Assembly: GCA_012513395.1 (NCBI GenBank)
Contig: JAAZCH010000053.1
Coordinates: 1 to 7,721, forward strand
Reading direction: 5' to 3'
DNA length: 7,721 nucleotides
Source of the DNA: Tissierellia bacterium
GTDB lineage: Bacteria; Bacillota_A; Clostridia; Tissierellales; Peptoniphilaceae
The notes below the pieces were generated by a model, which was not told the DNA's origin, did no database searches, and was given only the letters and a program-made list of their open reading frames with translations. Below, piece after piece: positions 6,762 through 7,721 of the stretch (within the stretch, counting starts at the first letter, position 1; each line of letters begins with the position of its first letter). The position numbers and the translations under genes are program-made.

Positions 6762-7721
6762 TAAATAAATCTGCACCCATCTTAGAAAAATCACTTTCTT
6801 CTGGAGAAAATGCTCTTTTAATACCCATGCTTTTTAAAGAGTCATTTAAAATATAACTAAATTCACTTTCAAACTTAGGAATAGTAGTTAAGGTCTCCTT
6901 ATCTTCCACCTTTGAAAGTAAGTTATTAACTTTTTCGCCATTTAAAGATTTCACGTAATCGTTTATATTTATATCTTCATTTGGAAGCAAAGCAGCAAAG
7001 GCATATTTTCTATCTTTGTAGTATTTTAAAAATCCTGTTTCATTTTCTCCCTCAATATAACTATTAAGTTTACTAAACATAAATTCTGTTTTTTCTTTTT
7101 CATTATTTATTTTTGTGAAGTCATCTTCAGTTACTTGACCTTCACTATAAGGACTTTCCCATTCGGCTGTCAAAGCTAAAGCATTAATTAAATACATCAT
7201 AGCGTCATCAGAAATTTCATCAATTATAGAGTCAATTAAACCTGAAGTATTATCACTAACCCAATTATTAATTTCTTTCGCAGTGTCAATATTAAATTTA
7301 GCCTCATATATTTTAGCGTCAAGATAATCCTTATTTTTCTGTAGAAAGTCCTCACTTGGATTTAGATTTTCATCTTCTCTTATCCAAATGGAATTGGCAA
7401 TATTGAATTTTGCCCCTTCGCTAGATGCTAAAGTTTTTAAATAAGCATTTAAATAACCATTTAATTCATCAAGAGAAAGTCCAAAAGTGCCTTCCATTTC
7501 ACTTAAAGTATTTCCATCAGCGCCATTGGCTGTCATTCCAAGTGCATAGATTACAGAAATTGGAGAAATCAAAGTATTACCATCTTCGCCAAAACTATTT
7601 TTAAGTATATCTACACCAAAATCAGTTACTTTTATATTATTTTCCTTTGTCAATTTATCAGAAGTATCCACATCTTTACGAGAAACATCCTTCATAATAT
7701 CAGTAGCTTCTGAAATGCTAG
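6559..7721 (-). CDS. Serpin (serine protease inhibitor family), probable lipoprotein, 5' end outside window
   Basis: 386 residues are visible and the frame stays open to the right edge, so the Met at 7695 is probably internal. Serpin signatures: NTLISPISVIYALGMTANGA near the start, LINALALTAEWESPY in the middle, IPKFESEFSY before the reactive loop, and at the end LNRPFVYMIID with LFLGTYNGK. The hinge GTEAGAVTA (6717 downwards) has the small residues needed for loop insertion, so this should be an inhibitor that traps serine or cysteine proteases. Counting from the hinge places Thr-Ser at P1-P1' (IMEST/SM), but the loop is about four residues longer than in alpha-1-antitrypsin, so the cleaved bond is uncertain. 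The nearly identical remnant at 2188-2545 continues upstream into a lipobox signal peptide, so this protein is probably anchored outside the membrane, where it could face host or competitor proteases. Confidence 0.9.
   Translation of the reverse strand, partial: SISEATDIMKDVSRKDVDTSDKLTKENNIKVTDFGVDILKNSFGEDGNTLISPISVIYALGMTANGADGNTLSEMEGTFGLSLDELNGYLNAYLKTLASSEGAKFNIANSIWIREDENLNPSEDFLQKNKDYLDAKIYEAKFNIDTAKEINNWVSDNTSGLIDSIIDEISDDAMMYLINALALTAEWESPYSEGQVTEDDFTKINNEKEKTEFMFSKLNSYIEGENETGFLKYYKDRKYAFAALLPNEDININDYVKSLNGEKVNNLLSKVEDKETLTTIPKFESEFSYILNDSLKSMGIKRAFSPEESDFSKMGADLFISSILHKTYISVHELGTEAGAVTAVIMESTSMPIEEPKEVFLNRPFVYMIIDTENNVPLFLGTYNGK

Noticed and set aside
7693..7695. ATG at 7695 as the serpin start
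   Set aside because: The frame is open upstream to the window edge, no ribosome binding site is seen, and the remnant copy shows that the protein continues upstream into a signal peptide.

Overview
The window is AT-rich, and its gene repertoire points to a low-GC anaerobic Firmicute, probably a clostridial or Tissierellia-type host-associated coccus or rod. This rests on codon use, strong AGGAGG-type ribosome binding sites and the mix of a MATE exporter, a stand-alone MetH-activation protein, a GntP permease and a bacterial serpin. The species cannot be named from the sequence alone.

Left part (1-2187). A left-truncated minus-strand gene encodes a vitamin B12-dependent methionine synthase activation-domain protein. 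It runs divergently from a plus-strand MATE-family efflux pump (718-2100). The 109-bp gap between them holds an extended -10 promoter almost on the start codon of the B12 gene and a perfect 12-bp palindrome. A strong hairpin terminator at 2155-2170 ends this part and also serves the opposite strand.

Middle part (2188-6406). First comes the minus-strand wreck of a serpin gene (2188-2545). It is almost identical in its surviving pieces to the serpin at the right end, but three internal deletions have removed about 870 bp. Next comes a plus-strand cassette: a GntP-family sugar-acid permease interrupted by one in-frame TAG (2639-3946), an IlvD/Edd-family dehydratase 10 bp behind it (3957-5618), and a GntR/FadR-type regulator (5702-6406). 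Together they look like a small catabolic unit that imports a hydroxy acid or sugar acid, dehydrates it, and senses it through the FCD domain of the regulator. Promoter-like sequences with inverted repeats precede both gntP and gntR. If the TAG is real and not read through, the import step is broken.

Right part (6559-7721). A minus-strand serpin with an inhibitory-type hinge (GTEAGAVTA) runs off the right edge. The remnant copy still carries a lipobox signal peptide, so the intact serpin is probably a surface lipoprotein whose N-terminus lies just outside the window.

No phage, IS, CRISPR or RNA gene was seen. The most notable features are the two serpin copies in direct orientation flanking the sugar-acid cassette, the single-codon interruption of gntP, and the palindromic control regions. 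I do not see clear evidence for an undescribed multi-gene system.
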